Shown here: positions 7,677 to 16,879 of the stretch, piece by piece
Position numbering within the stretch: position 1 is the stretch's first letter
Layout of the letters: every line of letters begins with the position of its first letter
Assembly: GCA_902801175.1 (NCBI GenBank)
Contig: CADCHF010000033.1
Span: 1 to 33,171, forward strand
Source: an uncultured Coriobacteriaceae bacterium
GTDB lineage: Bacteria; Actinomycetota; Coriobacteriia; Coriobacteriales; Atopobiaceae
Length of the DNA: 33,171 bases
Direction of reading: 5' to 3'
Notes under the pieces: model-generated
Told to the model about the DNA's origin: nothing
Databases searched by the model: none
What the model saw: the letters and a program-made list of their open reading frames with translations, nothing else
Translations under genes and position numbers: made by a program

Positions 7677-7706
7677 GATACGTTTTCGTTGCGGACGGAC
7701 TCATTT

Positions 7707-7849
7707 CGTTCAACTTTTCAGGGTAGTGTACGAAGCGATCGGCGCATCCGCGCGCCAACCCCAGAAACGGCCAGTTGGTTTCCACCCAGAAACACCGATC
7801 TTTGATCTGGGGTCATTTTGCAACGTACACTAACGGGAAAAGTTGAACG
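7707..7849. repeat. Nested inverted-repeat element
   Basis: Outer arms 7707-7732 and 7824-7849 (CGTTCAACTTTTC ... TAGTGTACG) are complementary at 23 of 26 positions. Inside, ACCCCAGA (7758-7765) pairs with TCTGGGGT (7806-7813). Innermost, GTTTC (7778-7782) pairs with GAAAC (7789-7793). Three concentric stems over ~143 bases give a large cruciform or a structured RNA. The sequence differs from the 124-bp family. No coding potential was recognised. Confidence 0.75.
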
Positions 7850-7940
7850 TTTCTTGCTCTGCCGCCACATAACCTGCGCGCAGCTCGGGCCTTGTTCCCT
7901 AAACGGCCCCCGAAGCACGTACGGAGCTGTCGGGAGACAC

Positions 7941-7969
7941 AAAAAACGCCCCTGGCTCAAGACCAGGGA
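7941..7969 (-). terminator. Rho-independent terminator of ftsH
   Basis: On the minus strand GTCCCTGG and CCAGGGGC form an 8-bp stem around TCTTGAG, followed by GTTTTTTG. It begins 11 bases past the ftsH stop and ends the hpt-ftsH transcript. Confidence 0.9.
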
Positions 7970-7979
7970 CGTCGGCTGA

Positions 7980-10046
7980 CTACTTTGTAGAGGTCCCAGC
8001 CATTGGGGGCTCTGGCATGGGGACGGGCACCGTCGCGGGCTCCTCAACAGGAACCGGGCGCTGCGCGTGGCGACCGCCACTCGTGCCCGCTCCGCCGTCC
8101 GACTCGCTCGCCGGCGCCTCGTCAGCCGGCTCGGCAGCCTTGGCATCGCCCGCGTGCTCGGCCAGCCACTCGTCGTAGGTGCCGTTGAGCAGGGCATCCA
8201 TCTCGTCGCCCTCAACGGTCTCCTCGGCCAGCAGCACCTCGGCCATCTTGTGCATGCGGTCGGCGTGCGCCTCAAGAATGCGCCGCGCGCGACCGTGCGC
8301 CTCGCGCATGATGCGCTCCACCTCGTCGTCGATGCGGGTGGTCTCGGCCGAAAGGTCCTGGTGGTTGGCATAGTCGCGACCCAAAAAGACCTCGTGCTGC
8401 GCCTCGCCGTACACCTGCGTGCCCAGCGCCTCGCTCATGCCATAGCGAGTCACCATCTCGCGGGCCTTCTTGGTGGCACGCTCCAGGTCGTTGGACGCAC
8501 CCGTAGTGATGTCGTCGCAGAAGAGTTCCTCGGCCGTGCGCCCGCCCAGCAGCACCGCAATGTCGTCGAGCATGGCGTTACGGGTCTCGAGGAAGTGGTC
8601 CTCCTCGGGCAGGCTCAGCGTGTAGCCAAGCGCCTGACCTCGGCTGATGATGCTGATCTTGTGCACCGGGTCGGCGTTGTCGAGCATGTGACCAACCAGC
8701 GCGTGACCGCTCTCGTGATAGGCGATGGTCTTACGCTCGCCCTCGGTCATCACGCGGCCCTTCTTCTCGGGACCGGCAATGACGCGCTCCATGGCCTCCT
8801 CGATCTCGGCCATGCCAATGGTCTCCTTGCGCCTGCGCGCGGCCAAAAGCGCTGCCTCATTCATGAGGTTGGCCAGGTCGGCACCGGTAAAGCCAGGCGT
8901 GAGCTTGGCCAGGCGCTCAAAGTCGACCTCACCGCGCAGGGGCTTGTTGGCGGCGTGCACGCGCAGGATCTGCTCGCGGCCCTTCACGTCGGGACGGTCC
9001 ACCGTCACCTGACGGTCAAAGCGGCCCGGGCGCAGCAGCGCGGGATCAAGGATGTCGGGACGGTTAGTTGCGGCAATCAGGATGACCGCGGAGCTGTCCT
9101 CAAAGCCGTCCATCTCAACGAGCATCTGGTTGAGGGTCTGCTCGCGCTCGTCGTGGCTTCCGCCCACGCCAGCGCCGCGCTGACGACCCACCGCATCGAT
9201 CTCGTCGATGAAGATGATGGCCGGCGAGGCCTCCTTGGCCTGCTTGAACAGGTCGCGCACGCGGCTGGCGCCCACGCCCACAAACATCTCGACAAAGTCG
9301 GAGCCACTGATGGAGAAGAAGGGCACGCCCGCCTCGCCGGCAACGGCCTTGGCCAGCATGGTCTTGCCGCATCCCGGAGGGCCAACCAGCAGCACGCCGT
9401 GCGGAATCTTGGCGCCCATCTTGAGGTAGCGCTCAGGCTCGGCCAAGAAGTCGCGCACCTCCTGCAGCTCCTCAACGGCCTCGTCGATGCCGGCCACGTC
9501 GGCAAACTTGACCTTGGGACGTGTCTCTTCGCTGGTCTGGGCCTTGGTGCGACCAAAGTTCATCGCGCGACCGTTTTGCCCCTGGATCTGGTTCATGACG
9601 TACATCATGGCCATGACCATTGCCACGGTGGGCAGCACTGCGGTGAGCAGCATCTCCCACACCTCGGAGTCGGCGGTGTCAATCTTGAACTCGATCTTGG
9701 GGTGGCTGGCCATAAGCTCCTGCAGGCTGTCGGAGCCCACGTAGAAGGTCTCAAAGCTCTTGGCCGCGTCCTTCTTGCCAACCAGCTCGGTGCTGGTCCA
9801 GTAGGTTCCCTCGATCTTGCCGTTGCGGGTAGCGTAGGCCACCTTGCTCACGCGATCCTCCTTGACCGCGGTCACAAACTCGTTGGTGCTGAGCTCGGTC
9901 GCCTTGGTGCGGTTGCCAAAGCCCTGCCTAAAGCTGTGAACCATGTAAAACACCATGGCCGCCGCAATAATCAGGTAGATGACCGTCATGCGACGGTTGG
10001 GCCCGCCGCTGGGAATGCCACCCTCGTTGTCGTCGTAATCTGCCAC
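7980..10046 (-). CDS. ftsH: ATP-dependent zinc metalloprotease FtsH
   Basis: A 688-residue membrane-bound AAA+ protease that degrades membrane and regulatory proteins. There are two transmembrane helices (~20-38 and ~133-151) with an extracytoplasmic domain between them. The AAA+ domain has Walker A GPPGCGKT at 222-229, pore motif FVG at 255-257, Walker B IIFIDEID ending near 284, and the SRH arginines in RPGRFDR. The zinc site is HESGH at 444-448. The tail after ~645 is acidic then Pro/Val-rich and appears disordered. The start is GTG at 10046 with AAGGAG seven bases upstream. It lies 31 bases behind hpt and is probably co-transcribed with it. Cluster order tilS-hpt-ftsH is widely conserved in Gram-positive bacteria. 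Confidence 0.98.
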   Translation of the reverse strand: MADYDDNEGGIPSGGPNRRMTVIYLIIAAAMVFYMVHSFRQGFGNRTKATELSTNEFVTAVKEDRVSKVAYATRNGKIEGTYWTSTELVGKKDAAKSFETFYVGSDSLQELMASHPKIEFKIDTADSEVWEMLLTAVLPTVAMVMAMMYVMNQIQGQNGRAMNFGRTKAQTSEETRPKVKFADVAGIDEAVEELQEVRDFLAEPERYLKMGAKIPHGVLLVGPPGCGKTMLAKAVAGEAGVPFFSISGSDFVEMFVGVGASRVRDLFKQAKEASPAIIFIDEIDAVGRQRGAGVGGSHDEREQTLNQMLVEMDGFEDSSAVILIAATNRPDILDPALLRPGRFDRQVTVDRPDVKGREQILRVHAANKPLRGEVDFERLAKLTPGFTGADLANLMNEAALLAARRRKETIGMAEIEEAMERVIAGPEKKGRVMTEGERKTIAYHESGHALVGHMLDNADPVHKISIISRGQALGYTLSLPEEDHFLETRNAMLDDIAVLLGGRTAEELFCDDITTGASNDLERATKKAREMVTRYGMSEALGTQVYGEAQHEVFLGRDYANHQDLSAETTRIDDEVERIMREAHGRARRILEAHADRMHKMAEVLLAEETVEGDEMDALLNGTYDEWLAEHAGDAKAAEPADEAPASESDGGAGTSGGRHAQRPVPVEEPATVPVPMPEPPMAGTSTK

Positions 10047-10077
10047 GAACGTTCTCCTTGCTGCTTGCGCCTATGCG

Positions 10078-10629
10078 CTAGCTGTACACTTCGGGCTTGA
10101 GCACGCCCACATACGGGAGGTTGCGGTAGTGCTCCGCGTAGTCGAGGCCGTAGCCAACGATGAACGCGTCGGGCACGTGGGTGCCCACGTAGGTTGCCGC
10201 AACCGCCGGCTTCTTGCCGGGCACGTCCTTGACCGAGAACGCGCAGATGCGAATGGACGCCGGGTGGCGTGCCTCGAGCAGCTTCATGAGGTAGGACAGG
10301 GTGAGGCCGGAGTCGAGGATGTCCTCGGCGATGATGACGTGACGTCCCTCGATCTGGGTGTCGAGGTCCTTGACGATGCGGACCACGCCGGAGCTCTTGA
10401 CGCCCGTGCCGTAGCTCGACACCGCCATGAAGTCGACGGTGCATGGTACCGTGATGGCGCGCACGAGGTCGGCGGTGAAGACAAACGCGCCGCGAAGCAC
10501 GGTGACGATGAGCGGGTTCTTGTCGACGTAGTCTTCCGAGATCTCGCGGCCAAGACGGCTCACGATCTGGTTGATGTCCTCTTCGCTCAGAATGACGCTT
10601 TCAATATCTGGATGAAGCTGCTCGGCCAT
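10078..10629 (-). CDS. hpt: Hypoxanthine phosphoribosyltransferase
   Basis: A 183-residue purine-salvage enzyme that converts hypoxanthine or guanine plus PRPP to IMP or GMP. The PRPP-binding signature VIIAEDILDSGLTL (residues 98-111) is clear. The N-terminal PPi-loop segment VTVLRGAFVF and the flexible-loop SSYG sequence are in their usual places, and length is normal. ATG at 10629 follows GGGGAGG. It sits between tilS and ftsH as in many Gram-positives, but a 334-base gap with a palindromic repeat and a candidate promoter separates it from tilS, so hpt-ftsH is probably transcribed on its own. Confidence 0.96.
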   Translation of the reverse strand: MAEQLHPDIESVILSEEDINQIVSRLGREISEDYVDKNPLIVTVLRGAFVFTADLVRAITVPCTVDFMAVSSYGTGVKSSGVVRIVKDLDTQIEGRHVIIAEDILDSGLTLSYLMKLLEARHPASIRICAFSVKDVPGKKPAVAATYVGTHVPDAFIVGYGLDYAEHYRNLPYVGVLKPEVYS

Positions 10630-10669
10630 GGGTCCTCCCCTGCTGACGCGCCGATTCTCACAAACTTAA

Positions 10670-10678
10670 ATTGTAGCA
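10670..10678 (-). promoter_or_regulatory. Extended -10 promoter candidate for hpt-ftsH
   Basis: Minus strand reads TGCTACAAT, an extended -10 (TGn plus TACAAT), 41 bases before the hpt ATG and downstream of repeat copy 3. No good -35 is visible, which is common for extended -10 promoters. Confidence 0.5.
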
Positions 10679-10750
10679 GGTACAAGCTTACCCACACGCG
10701 GCCACAACCAGAGACAACAATCCCGCCAGACTGGGCGCGGGTGGGGCGGC

Positions 10751-10943
10751 GTGTCATGGGGGCTCCACCTGAGAGCGGGCGTGTCATGGGAACGTATAAT
10801 TTGACACACTCAGTCAAGTCGCAATGACAGGTGGGCCTTCGAGAGCGGCCGATATCAGGACGAACGAGTTTCCGAGTGTGTCAAATTATACGTCCCCTTG
10901 ACACGCCCTCCGGTGCGTTAGCCGTTCCGCATCCCCTTGACAC
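10751..10943. repeat. Palindromic repeat copy 3 with flanking half-units
   Basis: Complete core 10781-10904 (124 bp): left arm 10781-10811, right arm 10874-10904, same orientation as copies 1 and 2. The inner stem GGCC...GGCC flanks a TTCGAGAGC loop. An extra GTGTCATGGG half-unit starts 30 bases to the left (10751), and a GACAC half-unit lies at 10939. Together these fill most of the tilS-hpt gap (10630-10963). The left arm has GGGAACG where others have GGGGACG. Confidence 0.9.
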
Positions 10944-10963
10944 CCCAGATCGCCCCGGCGCAG

Positions 10964-12481
10964 CTACTCCAGCGTAAGCTCCAGCATCACCTTGGTGTCG
11001 GCGCTCACTTTGACCCGCTCGTCGGCGCGGATGCCGGCGACCCACACCACTGGACCGGTGGCAGAGACGCGCACAACTGGCACGCCAGCACGGTCGGCCA
11101 CGGGCACGTGCGCCTCGGCCAGCAAATCCGAAAGCTTCTTCGACTGCCCGTGCATGCCCAACGGGCACATGAGGTCTCCGGGCTGCAGACCGTCCACCCA
11201 CAGCCTTCCGCCCTGTACCGGATCGACCCCCGCCGCCGCAGCATCAAGCAGCACCGAGCGACCCTCCCACTCGCGCCCATGCGCGAGGGCAACCTCCGGC
11301 GCACGCGAACCCGCAGGTACCGCGGCCATTCGTGCCACAAGCGCTCGCCCGCCGTCGAGCTCCAGACGCCCCGGCACCTCGAGCCAAGCCGCCGCCCGCT
11401 GTGGGGCGGTATCGGGCGCACGCACTATGAGCAGGCCAAACTCCACGCGAACGTCCACATCAACCGGCACGGTGCACGACCCCCTGCCCGCCGCCACCAG
11501 CGTGAGCACGTTGGCCACATGGCGAGCCTCGAGCCGCGCTCCCGGACAGGCCGCAAGCAGCGCCTTGCGCACCACGCGACGAGCGAGCGCCACCTCGAGC
11601 GCGGCAAGCCGGTCGGCATCCAGCGCAACGGTCCCCTCGTTCTCGCGACGCACCAGGTCACGGTAGGTTCGCGAGGCCAGCTGGTTGAGGAAGGCGTCCT
11701 CGTCAGAAAGAATGTCGCAGGTGGTTGCCAGGCTCGCCGCCACGCGCGGGTTACGCTGCCGCGCCACCGGCATGACCTCGTGGCGCACAAAGGCGCGCAG
11801 GTAGCGGGTGTCGTGGTTGGTATCGTCCTCGCGCCACACGATGCCACGCATGCGCAGCAGGTCGCAGAGCTGGTCGTGAGTGTAGTCAATGAGCGGGCGC
11901 ACAATGCGGTTGCGCCTGCGCGGGATGGACGAAAGACCCGCGGGGCCGGTTCCCCTGATCGCGTTCATGAAGAAGGTCTCGGCGCGGTCATCGGCCGTGT
12001 GTGCCGTGAGGATGCGCGCCGCCGAGCGCGGTACGCCAAACTCCTCGGCTAGCTCGTTTGCCAGCCGCGCCGCCGCGGCGTAACGCACCTCGCGACCGGC
12101 GTTCTCCACGTTGCCCTGAGCTGCATCGCCCTGCTTGCGGGCACGTTTGGCCAGCTCAGCCACGTTGACCCGCTCCACCGTACAAGGGATTCCATAGCGC
12201 GCAGAGAGCTCGCGCACAAACTCCTCGTCCTCCTCGGCGTCGAGCCCACGCAGCCCGTGGTTCACATGGAGCACGTGCAGCCGCTCACGCGCAATGCGCG
12301 CCACACCACGACCGTCGTCGATGTCGAGGGTCGAGGTGGCAGCCAGCACCAGCAGGGCCGTAGAGTCGGCGCCTCCCGAAACCATGAGCACCACCGGACC
12401 GCCTCGATCGGGGTCGCCCTTGCCTGACGGCCGATCAAAGCGGCCCTCGCCGCCCGCATATCTGCGCATGACAGTTGGCAC
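10964..12481 (-). CDS. tilS: tRNA(Ile)-lysidine synthase
   Basis: A 505-residue enzyme that adenylates and lysinylates C34 of tRNA-Ile(CAU) so that it reads AUA. The PP-loop SGGADS is at residues 35-40. LHVNHGLRG and the TAHTADDRAET motif with NAIRGTGPAGLSSIP follow, as in the N-terminal catalytic domain. The C-terminal third, including LWVDGLQPGDLMCPLGMHGQSKKLSDLL, matches the TilS C-terminal substrate-binding domain. The start is GTG at 12481 because AGGAGG stands 5 bases ahead; an ATG four codons later is possible. It heads the tilS-hpt-ftsH cluster and is divergent from the YycJ-like gene (213 bases). Confidence 0.93.
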   Translation of the reverse strand: MPTVMRRYAGGEGRFDRPSGKGDPDRGGPVVLMVSGGADSTALLVLAATSTLDIDDGRGVARIARERLHVLHVNHGLRGLDAEEDEEFVRELSARYGIPCTVERVNVAELAKRARKQGDAAQGNVENAGREVRYAAAARLANELAEEFGVPRSAARILTAHTADDRAETFFMNAIRGTGPAGLSSIPRRRNRIVRPLIDYTHDQLCDLLRMRGIVWREDDTNHDTRYLRAFVRHEVMPVARQRNPRVAASLATTCDILSDEDAFLNQLASRTYRDLVRRENEGTVALDADRLAALEVALARRVVRKALLAACPGARLEARHVANVLTLVAAGRGSCTVPVDVDVRVEFGLLIVRAPDTAPQRAAAWLEVPGRLELDGGRALVARMAAVPAGSRAPEVALAHGREWEGRSVLLDAAAAGVDPVQGGRLWVDGLQPGDLMCPLGMHGQSKKLSDLLAEAHVPVADRAGVPVVRVSATGPVVWVAGIRADERVKVSADTKVMLELTLE

Positions 12482-12694
12482 GCGCGCCTCCTAACCTTGT
12501 CTCTCCTGCAGGATGGTAGCAGCTTCACGCGATACGGGCAGCCGTGACGCAAAGGTCACGCGGCCGAAAACCCGCGCCGCGCCAACCGTCCCAGTTATGG
12601 CCTTTCCGCCAGACCGCAACCCTTGCAGTATGCTGTGATGGCCGTACTGCTCAAAGGCCACGCCGCAGACATCCACCCAACCAAAGGAACTGCC

Positions 12695-13471
12695 ATGACC
12701 CCACTCATTCACCTCTACCTCCTTGCGAGCGGCTCAAAGGGCAACGCCGCCGTGGTCGAGGGCCCGCAGGGCTCGGTGCTGGTGGACTGCGGCATCTCTC
12801 GGCGCGAGCTGCATCGCCGCGCCGACCTGGTTGAATGCGACCTTAGCCGAGTTTGCGCCATGCTTGTTACCCACGAGCACGGCGACCACACGAGCGGCCT
12901 TTCAGTGCTGAGCAAGCACTTTGACGGACCCATCTACGCCACCGCCGGCACCGCCGATGCGCGTTCCCACCTTTCGCGCCTGCCCTTTACGCCCATGCCC
13001 CACGACGGCACCCTTGAGCTGGGCGGCATGCACGTGCAGGCCTTTCCCCTCTCGCACGATGTCGTGGACCCCATGTGCTTTCGCTTTGAGGTGAGGCAGG
13101 ACGACACTGTTGTGGACGCCGTTGGCTGGGCAACCGACACCGGTGTGCTCACGAAAGAGGCCAAGCTCGCGCTGCGCGGCTGCCGTACCCTGGGCATAGA
13201 GTCCAACCACGACGAAGTGATGCTGGCCAACGGCCCTTACCCCTACTACCTGCGGGTTAGGGTGGGCGGCAGCCACGGACACCTGTCTAATGCGCAGGCC
13301 GCAAAGGCTCTGCCCAAGCTGATGACCGACGAGACCGAGACGGTCGTGGGCATGCACGTCTCCGAGAAGAACAACCGGCCGGACCTCGTGCTCAAATCGC
13401 TGGAGGCCGCCGTGGCCGGTCAGGCAAAGGTCCTCGTGGCCAGCCAGACCGAGCCATTGGCAATCTGGTAG
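12695..13471 (+). CDS. YycJ/WalJ-like metallo-beta-lactamase fold hydrolase
   Basis: A 258-residue protein. The opening LASGSKGNAAVVEG matches the YycJ (VicX/WalJ) subgroup of metallo-beta-lactamase-fold phosphodiesterases. Metal motif THEHGDH gives His60, His62, Asp64 and His65. Further ligand candidates lie in PLSHD and ATDTG, and GIESNHDEVML plus GSHGHLSN complete the family pattern. In Firmicutes the protein is linked to the WalKR system and DNA metabolism. No walKR genes are visible here, so only the fold and probable hydrolase activity are supported. The ATG at 12695 is preceded by AAAGGAA; the in-frame extension upstream is not conserved-looking. Confidence 0.88.
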   Translation: MTPLIHLYLLASGSKGNAAVVEGPQGSVLVDCGISRRELHRRADLVECDLSRVCAMLVTHEHGDHTSGLSVLSKHFDGPIYATAGTADARSHLSRLPFTPMPHDGTLELGGMHVQAFPLSHDVVDPMCFRFEVRQDDTVVDAVGWATDTGVLTKEAKLALRGCRTLGIESNHDEVMLANGPYPYYLRVRVGGSHGHLSNAQAAKALPKLMTDETETVVGMHVSEKNNRPDLVLKSLEAAVAGQAKVLVASQTEPLAIW

Positions 13472-13485
13472 CCCCAGCGGCACGC

Positions 13486-13515
13486 AAAAAGGGCGGCACC
13501 CGAAGGCACCGCCCC
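13486..13515 (-). terminator. Terminator of the wall-protein gene
   Basis: On the minus strand GGGCGGTGCC and GGTGCCGCCC pair (two G-U wobbles) around a TTCG tetraloop, followed by TTTTT. On the plus strand the wobbles become A-C mismatches, so it is strand-specific. A near-identical hairpin serves hsp20 at 16827-16856. Confidence 0.9.
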
Positions 13516-13539
13516 ATCGCTGGTTCTATCCGAGCCGCG

Positions 13540-16500
13540 CTATTGCGTCGGCAGGCTAGCGAGCAGCCCGTCGCTAAAGGCGTACGCCCCACCAAAGACG
13601 TAGCCAGTGCCAATCTCGGCCACATGCAGGCGCGCGAACTCGATGTTGGTCTGAGCCTTGTCGTCGGCGAGCAGCAGCACCGAACCATTCTTGCCGCAAA
13701 GGGCCGCGCCGGCCAGCGCGTCGGGGAAGTTTTGGCTGGTGGCAAAGGCCATCCCCTTGGCACCAAGGCCGTTCCTGAGGGCAAAGTCGGCGATTGCGCG
13801 CGAGGTACCCACGGCCGTCTGGCCAGCGAGACGCTCGCGTACTGCGATACCAGAGGAGGCCAGCTGCGAAACCACGCGCTGCCTCACCGCTGCCTCGCCA
13901 CCCACGATGTACACCTGCGTAATGCCGCACTCCTGGAGCGCGGAGAGGACATCGGAGCTGAGCGAGACACCGTTGTCGGCAAGCAGGATAGGCCAATGCT
14001 TGGCGTAGGCAATCGGCGCCACGGAGAGGGCGTCCTTGAAGGTCTTGTTGGTAGCGATGATGGCCGTACCGCCGGACCAGCGCCCAGCGCCTTGACGCGC
14101 GAGAGCCGCGGAGGTTCCCGATGAGGTCTGGCCCATCACGCGGACCGGCGAGATGCCCACCTCAGCACGAATCTGCGAGAGCACGTTGCTAGAGACGGCC
14201 GCCGGACCGCCCGCGACGTAGATCTTGGACGGGGCGAGCGCCGAGAGGCGCGATGCCGCCTGGGCCGAGAGCGAGGAGCCGTCGGTAAGCACCACCGGCG
14301 CACCGTCGAGGCCGGCCAGACCAGCGGCCGCGAGAGCGTCCTTGAAGCCAGCGCCGGTGGCCACGACCACGGTTCCGCCCGTGGCGCCCGACCAACCCTG
14401 CCGCACGATGGCCGACATGGTGTCGTAGCGGCCGGCGCCAGCAAGGCGCGTCCAAGTGGTCTTGGGCGAAGCCGCCTTCGTGATCTTGAACGTGAGGCTC
14501 GTAGTGCCGGTAAAGTTACCCTTGCCCGTAACGGTGACGGTCGCAGTCCCCTCGTTGGTGTTGTTCTTGTACGCGAGCGTGTAGTCGGTGTTCTCCTTGA
14601 GCGTAGCTCCGCCAAAGGTCAGGGTCGGCTTGGGCATGAGCGCCTTGCCGGTGTAGGTCTGGCTCGGAATCGCGGAGGCCGTGGCCGCGGAGATGGCCGC
14701 CGGTTTGATGGTGAAGGTGACCTTCTTGGTTCCGGTGTACTTGCCCTTGCCCGTGAGGGTCACGGTCGCGGTGCCTGCGTTGGTGTTGGAACTGTAGGAT
14801 GCGGTGTAGTCGGTGCCAGAGCTGAGGGTGTTGGAGCCGTACTTGACCGTAAGCGAGGGCTTGATCGCCTTGCCGGTGTAGGTCTGGTTGGCAATGGAGG
14901 AGACGGTGACACTCGAGAGGTCGACGGTGGGGGTACCCACGACGACATAGGCGCTAGTCACCTGACCATTCTTGCTGTTGATGTAGTACAGCATGCACTC
15001 GCCTTCCTCGAGCGCAGTAATGGTGGTTTTCGTTATCTCCAGAATGCTGTCGTTCCAGTTAGCTGAAATCAGATAGTTTCCAAAAGGCACGCCAATCGCC
15101 TCTGTTGTCGAAATGCTCTGCCCGACCTCCAGCTGCACGTGCCTGCTCATCTGCAGGTCAAAGTCCACGTGAGGACAGTCGTCACTCTTCCAATCTCCAG
15201 AAAGGTTCCCAGAGGTATCGACGGCGATGACAGTAAGGCGATGCCTGTCCGCACCGTGGTACTTTGACTGCCCCAGCGCTGTCAGGTCTAAAGTCAGCCG
15301 CCATTTGTTGCTGGCAGTCTGCTCGACTTCTGCGGAGGCATTGCCAATTATCATTCTGTCTCCACAGATGTCACGGCAACAACCTTCGATCCTGGCCACC
15401 CCCACGTTGTCCGTTGCCACCACATCAACCACGATGCGCTCGTCAGTCTGCTCAACAACGGTATAGCTCTGGACGACGGGCGGCTCCTTGTCGTTGATGT
15501 AGGGGGTCAGGTCGACCTCCGGGACATGATAGGTCTTGTAATTACCCACTTTGTCGTACGCATAGATGTGCGTCAGGTAGGGACCAGGCTCGTCGTTGTG
15601 GTCCGAGATCCTCACGTTGAAGGTGTACGTCGTCCCGTCCTTGGTTCCCGTCACCTTGGGGTTGGTCCACCACTCAGGCGCGATGTCGTCCTGGTCGTTC
15701 TTCTTTGTCCACGTGGGGAACTGCACGCGCAGGACGCCGGAGGCGTCGGTCGCCGTGCACGTGATCGTGTAGCCGCTGGGAGAGAGGTCGGTCACCTGCA
15801 CGTTCGATATGGTCGGCGGGGTGGAGTCGATGGTCGCCTCGGCCGCCGCGCTCACCTGGTTGCCCGCCGCGTCGTAGGCGTAGACGTGCGCGATGTACTT
15901 GCCCCGCTCGCCGTTGTGGTTCGCGAACGAGATGCGCGACCAGAAGCTGTAGGCGTTGTCGGTGGCTACCATGTCGTACCACTTGAGGTCGTCCTGGCCG
16001 CCCTTCTCGGTCCAGACGGCGCAGCGCACGCTGGCCACGCCGACGTTGTCGGTGACGTTCGCGAGGACCGTGAAGCCCTCCTCGCGCAGCTCGCCGATCC
16101 TGGCGTTGGATATCGTCGGCGGCGTGGTGTCGGCATTGTCCCGACGCGTGGTGGCGCCGCCGGTGTCAAAGTGGTAACCCACTGTAAGAGTTTTATTCCC
16201 GTTGTAGCGGTCGTTCAGCGTGTTACCGGAGACCGTGTAGACGTCGCTCGACACGCGCACCGTCTGGTTCGGCTCGTAGCCAAATCCGCCCTCAGCGGCC
16301 CACAGCTTGCTGCCATCTCGCTCCAAGACCACAAAGGTGTGAGAGTTGTTCACCCGCAGCACGTCGCCCGTCCGAATCTCGCTGGGGTTGTAGAATTCGC
16401 TGCCCTGGTTGTAGGCATTTATGCCATACACGTAGGCGGTAAAGTCGCAGCCGTAGGCCACGCAGCCCCACCCCTGATACGTGGACAATTTGGGGCTAAT

Positions 16501-16665
16501 CTGGTTCCAGCTCGTCCCGTGGCACCATTTGCTGTCATTAACGAAGCTGTCGACCCTTGCCCAGTACTCCTGAGCCGTGATAGCCAGTGCCACCCCTGGT
16601 ACCGCCGCCAGCGCCACCAGTACGGCCAGTGCCATTGCACACAGCCGCCTCAACACCCTCTTCAT
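13540..16665 (-). CDS. Secreted wall protein: cysteine-peptidase-like, GBS-Bsp, MBG and CWB2 domains
   Basis: A 1041-residue secreted protein. A signal peptide (MKRVLRR, then a hydrophobic stretch to ALA at 28) is followed by a CHAP/NlpC-like region, ~30-165, with GWGC68VAYGC73 and His109 in NNSHTFVV, suggesting a papain-like amidase or peptidase. Two GBS-Bsp-like repeats span ~183-280 and ~283-385, starting PPTISN, and a diverged third spans ~395-505. Two MBG-like repeats containing YTGKA lie at ~590-655 and ~665-728. Three cell-wall-binding type 2 (CWB2) repeats cover ~738-1041 with the VYIVGG/IYVAGG pattern, which anchors proteins to secondary wall polymers. Function is inferred as wall remodelling or adhesion. 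The start was chosen at the signal peptide (ATG 16665, AGGGGG upstream); 29 in-frame upstream residues look non-coding. Confidence 0.85.
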   Translation of the reverse strand: MKRVLRRLCAMALAVLVALAAVPGVALAITAQEYWARVDSFVNDSKWCHGTSWNQISPKLSTYQGWGCVAYGCDFTAYVYGINAYNQGSEFYNPSEIRTGDVLRVNNSHTFVVLERDGSKLWAAEGGFGYEPNQTVRVSSDVYTVSGNTLNDRYNGNKTLTVGYHFDTGGATTRRDNADTTPPTISNARIGELREEGFTVLANVTDNVGVASVRCAVWTEKGGQDDLKWYDMVATDNAYSFWSRISFANHNGERGKYIAHVYAYDAAGNQVSAAAEATIDSTPPTISNVQVTDLSPSGYTITCTATDASGVLRVQFPTWTKKNDQDDIAPEWWTNPKVTGTKDGTTYTFNVRISDHNDEPGPYLTHIYAYDKVGNYKTYHVPEVDLTPYINDKEPPVVQSYTVVEQTDERIVVDVVATDNVGVARIEGCCRDICGDRMIIGNASAEVEQTASNKWRLTLDLTALGQSKYHGADRHRLTVIAVDTSGNLSGDWKSDDCPHVDFDLQMSRHVQLEVGQSISTTEAIGVPFGNYLISANWNDSILEITKTTITALEEGECMLYYINSKNGQVTSAYVVVGTPTVDLSSVTVSSIANQTYTGKAIKPSLTVKYGSNTLSSGTDYTASYSSNTNAGTATVTLTGKGKYTGTKKVTFTIKPAAISAATASAIPSQTYTGKALMPKPTLTFGGATLKENTDYTLAYKNNTNEGTATVTVTGKGNFTGTTSLTFKITKAASPKTTWTRLAGAGRYDTMSAIVRQGWSGATGGTVVVATGAGFKDALAAAGLAGLDGAPVVLTDGSSLSAQAASRLSALAPSKIYVAGGPAAVSSNVLSQIRAEVGISPVRVMGQTSSGTSAALARQGAGRWSGGTAIIATNKTFKDALSVAPIAYAKHWPILLADNGVSLSSDVLSALQECGITQVYIVGGEAAVRQRVVSQLASSGIAVRERLAGQTAVGTSRAIADFALRNGLGAKGMAFATSQNFPDALAGAALCGKNGSVLLLADDKAQTNIEFARLHVAEIGTGYVFGGAYAFSDGLLASLPTQ

Positions 16666-16826
16666 GGAGGACCCCCTGTCCTTCGAGCCCCTGCGGGCAC
16701 CATCGAATGTTCCGACGGTAACCATCAGGAGCTCACGAGGGCAACGGCCCATGCAAAAGAGGGCGTCATGTCGACAAAACTGGTAGCTTACCCGCGGTGA
16801 GCGTGCAACGGAACTCTCCCATACGC

Positions 16827-16856
16827 AAAAGGGGCGGCACCCGAAGGCACCGCCCC
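16827..16856 (-). terminator. Terminator of hsp20
   Basis: Minus-strand stem GGGGCGGTGCC with TTCG loop and TTTTGCG tail, 24 bases past the hsp20 stop. Almost identical to the terminator at 13486-13515. Confidence 0.9.
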
Positions 16857-16879
16857 AGTACTCGCCTTTAGCGGCAGAG

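Noticed and set aside
8067..10100. Long 677-codon plus-strand ORF
   Set aside because: It is antisense to ftsH, has the amino-acid bias of a GC-rich shadow frame and no recognisable domain. The same holds for plus-strand frames over 3212-4351, 15526-16800 and 21125-22465.
10781..10904. Repeat arms as promoters (they contain TATAAT and TTGACA)
   Set aside because: In the arm TATAAT comes directly before TTGACA, the wrong order and spacing. On the other strand the motifs are also wrongly placed, and no -10 lies 16-18 bases after TTGACA.
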